Assembly: GCF_003590875.1 (NCBI RefSeq)
Contig: NZ_QYUN01000002.1
Coordinates: 1-64,000, forward strand
Source: Noviherbaspirillum cavernae
GTDB lineage: Bacteria; Pseudomonadota; Gammaproteobacteria; Burkholderiales; Burkholderiaceae_D
Length of the DNA: 64,000 nt
Direction: 5' to 3'
Positions 63,025 to 64,000 of this stretch are shown here, piece after piece (positions within the stretch are counted from its first letter, which is position 1; each line of letters opens with the position of its first letter). The notes beneath the pieces were generated by a model. The model searched no databases. It was not told where the DNA came from and saw only the letters and a program-made list of their open reading frames with translations. The translations under genes and the position numbers were made by a program.

Positions 63025-64000
63025 TTATTGAGTCAGTAGCGCCGTTACTTCAATTTATTGCATTTGTACTTGCATCAACATTTACTGGAGCAGTCCTATC
63101 CCGTTGCATTCCTTGGTCAAATTCCTCCCTAAACGCAGGTGTTCATCGTGCAGTCGGATTCGCGCTTGGGCCATTTGTACTGGGATTGGGAGCCGTCGCT
63201 GTCCTTCAATTTCTTCCCGGTTTTTCCCATGCCTTTCATCTTTGCGCCTTGGTCGTTTGGACGCTTGGAATTGGCGTATTCGCATATTTTTTTCGTCTTC
63301 CCGCGGACCACTCAGCTGCAACGCGAGCCCCGATAACTTTCGGGGAAAGAATCCTAGGCACTTTACTGGCATGTTGGGTCTTGGCATTGTTGGTGAACAC
63401 TCTATTTTTGCCACTGAATCAGAACGATGCTTTGGAGTACGCGACCGTTGGTCGGTTGCTATTTGAAACGAAAAGTCTTGCCAGTTATCCGGCGATCCAT
63501 CCAGAGCAAATAGCATCTGGTTTCTATGCCCCTTGGACACATCCACCACTCTACGTGGCGTTGATCTATGTTGCTGAAGCTATCCAAGGGCATGCGAACG
63601 AGCCAGGCTTGATGCGCCTTATTGCACCATGGTTCGCGATAGCCTCTACATGGCTTATTTTCGCGTCAGGGAACGTCATTAATCGATTGTGCGGATTTTT
63701 GGCGGCATTGATTTTTATTTCTACCCCGCTATTTTTTTTAGGCGCTGACTCTGCTGCAATTGATGCTTTGCCCGTGCTCGGCTTTGCATTGTTGATGGTA
63801 GTTATTGTGGGCGTTGATGCCCCGCCGCGAATCAGTGGCGCGATTGCCGGGTTGGCACTCGGCTTGGCTCTATGGACGCACGCACAGGCAGTATTGTTTG
63901 TTCCGCTTGGCGTCGCCGCGATTAGCCTTCGTTACGGGTATACAAATTTGCGCTCCATTCTCGTCGCGTCCACGACGATGTTAATTGTCGGATTGATGAT
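63021..64000 (+). CDS. Multi-pass membrane protein, GT39/ArnT-like, cut by window end
   Basis: The frame is open for 326 codons to the edge of the window. It starts MIIESVAPLLQFIAFVLAST and shows about eight hydrophobic segments. The loop LPLNQNDALEYATVGRLLFE with a nearby YAPWTHPPLYVALIY matches the PMT/ArnT-type pattern, an acidic residue in the first large periplasmic loop followed by H-P-P-L. This favours a lipid-linked-sugar glycosyltransferase over a Wzy polymerase, though the C-terminus is unseen. It overlaps the acyltransferase gene by four bases. Confidence 0.72.
   Translation, partial: MIIESVAPLLQFIAFVLASTFTGAVLSRCIPWSNSSLNAGVHRAVGFALGPFVLGLGAVAVLQFLPGFSHAFHLCALVVWTLGIGVFAYFFRLPADHSAATRAPITFGERILGTLLACWVLALLVNTLFLPLNQNDALEYATVGRLLFETKSLASYPAIHPEQIASGFYAPWTHPPLYVALIYVAEAIQGHANEPGLMRLIAPWFAIASTWLIFASGNVINRLCGFLAALIFISTPLFFLGADSAAIDALPVLGFALLMVVIVGVDAPPRISGAIAGLALGLALWTHAQAVLFVPLGVAAISLRYGYTNLRSILVASTTMLIVGLM

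Overview
The window is chromosomal DNA from a betaproteobacterium, most probably a member of the Oxalobacteraceae or a close Burkholderiales relative. The basis is the order mnmE-yidC-yidD-rnpA-rpmH / dnaA-dnaN-gyrB around the replication origin, a Burkholderiales-type trimeric porin, a GTP-type PEP carboxykinase, and high-GC housekeeping genes. The genus is inference from gene content and sequence style, not from a search.

Layout. 1-12.4 kb: metabolic and envelope genes (porin, pckG with a one-base frameshift, a 2-hydroxyacid dehydrogenase, two lipoproteins, cyanase, an MFS transporter, a degenerate nuclease-like secreted protein, and a possible 33-residue membrane peptide). 12.6-22.6 kb: the origin region. 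It holds a small RNA candidate with an anti-Shine-Dalgarno motif, then mnmE, yidC, yidD, rnpA and rpmH on the minus strand and dnaA, dnaN and gyrB on the plus strand. Perfect DnaA boxes lie before and after dnaA. 22.6-31.3 kb: a defence island made of a broken fic gene carrying a small palindromic element, then hsdM-hsdS-hsdR-mrr with stop/start overlaps. 31.4-41.1 kb: an MBL hydrolase, a periplasmic ATP-dependent DNA ligase, a 1-Cys peroxiredoxin, a decayed second ligase copy interrupted by an IS3-family element with an exact 3-bp target duplication, and a very large SNF2-type helicase. 41.3-64 kb: a surface-polysaccharide cluster, all on the plus strand and largely joined by 4-base ATGA overlaps, running off the right edge.

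How the polysaccharide genes may work together. rfbB, rfbA and rfbC make dTDP-4-keto-6-deoxy sugars, but rfbD, the final reductase of dTDP-L-rhamnose synthesis, survives only as a deleted and frameshifted scar. Next comes a block with a GT-C type membrane protein, a split transketolase, a sugar-nucleotide SDR fused to a polyprenyl-phosphate GT2, two methyltransferases and a pair of SMR-type flippase subunits. It resembles the logic of the Arn/Gtr systems: make a sugar, load it on undecaprenyl phosphate, flip it, transfer it. The two-carbon transfer step would be unusual. wbpA, wbpB, wbpD and wbpE then make a UDP-2,3-diacetamido uronic acid. They are followed by a GT2, a Wzx flippase and a fusion of a class II glutamine amidotransferase with a WbpG/PseA-like PP-loop amidotransferase, which would make the acetamidino group with its own ammonia supply. 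Deacetylase-like, FemAB-like and hexapeptide acyltransferase genes follow. No initiating phosphoglycosyltransferase, wbpI epimerase or certain wzy is visible inside the window.
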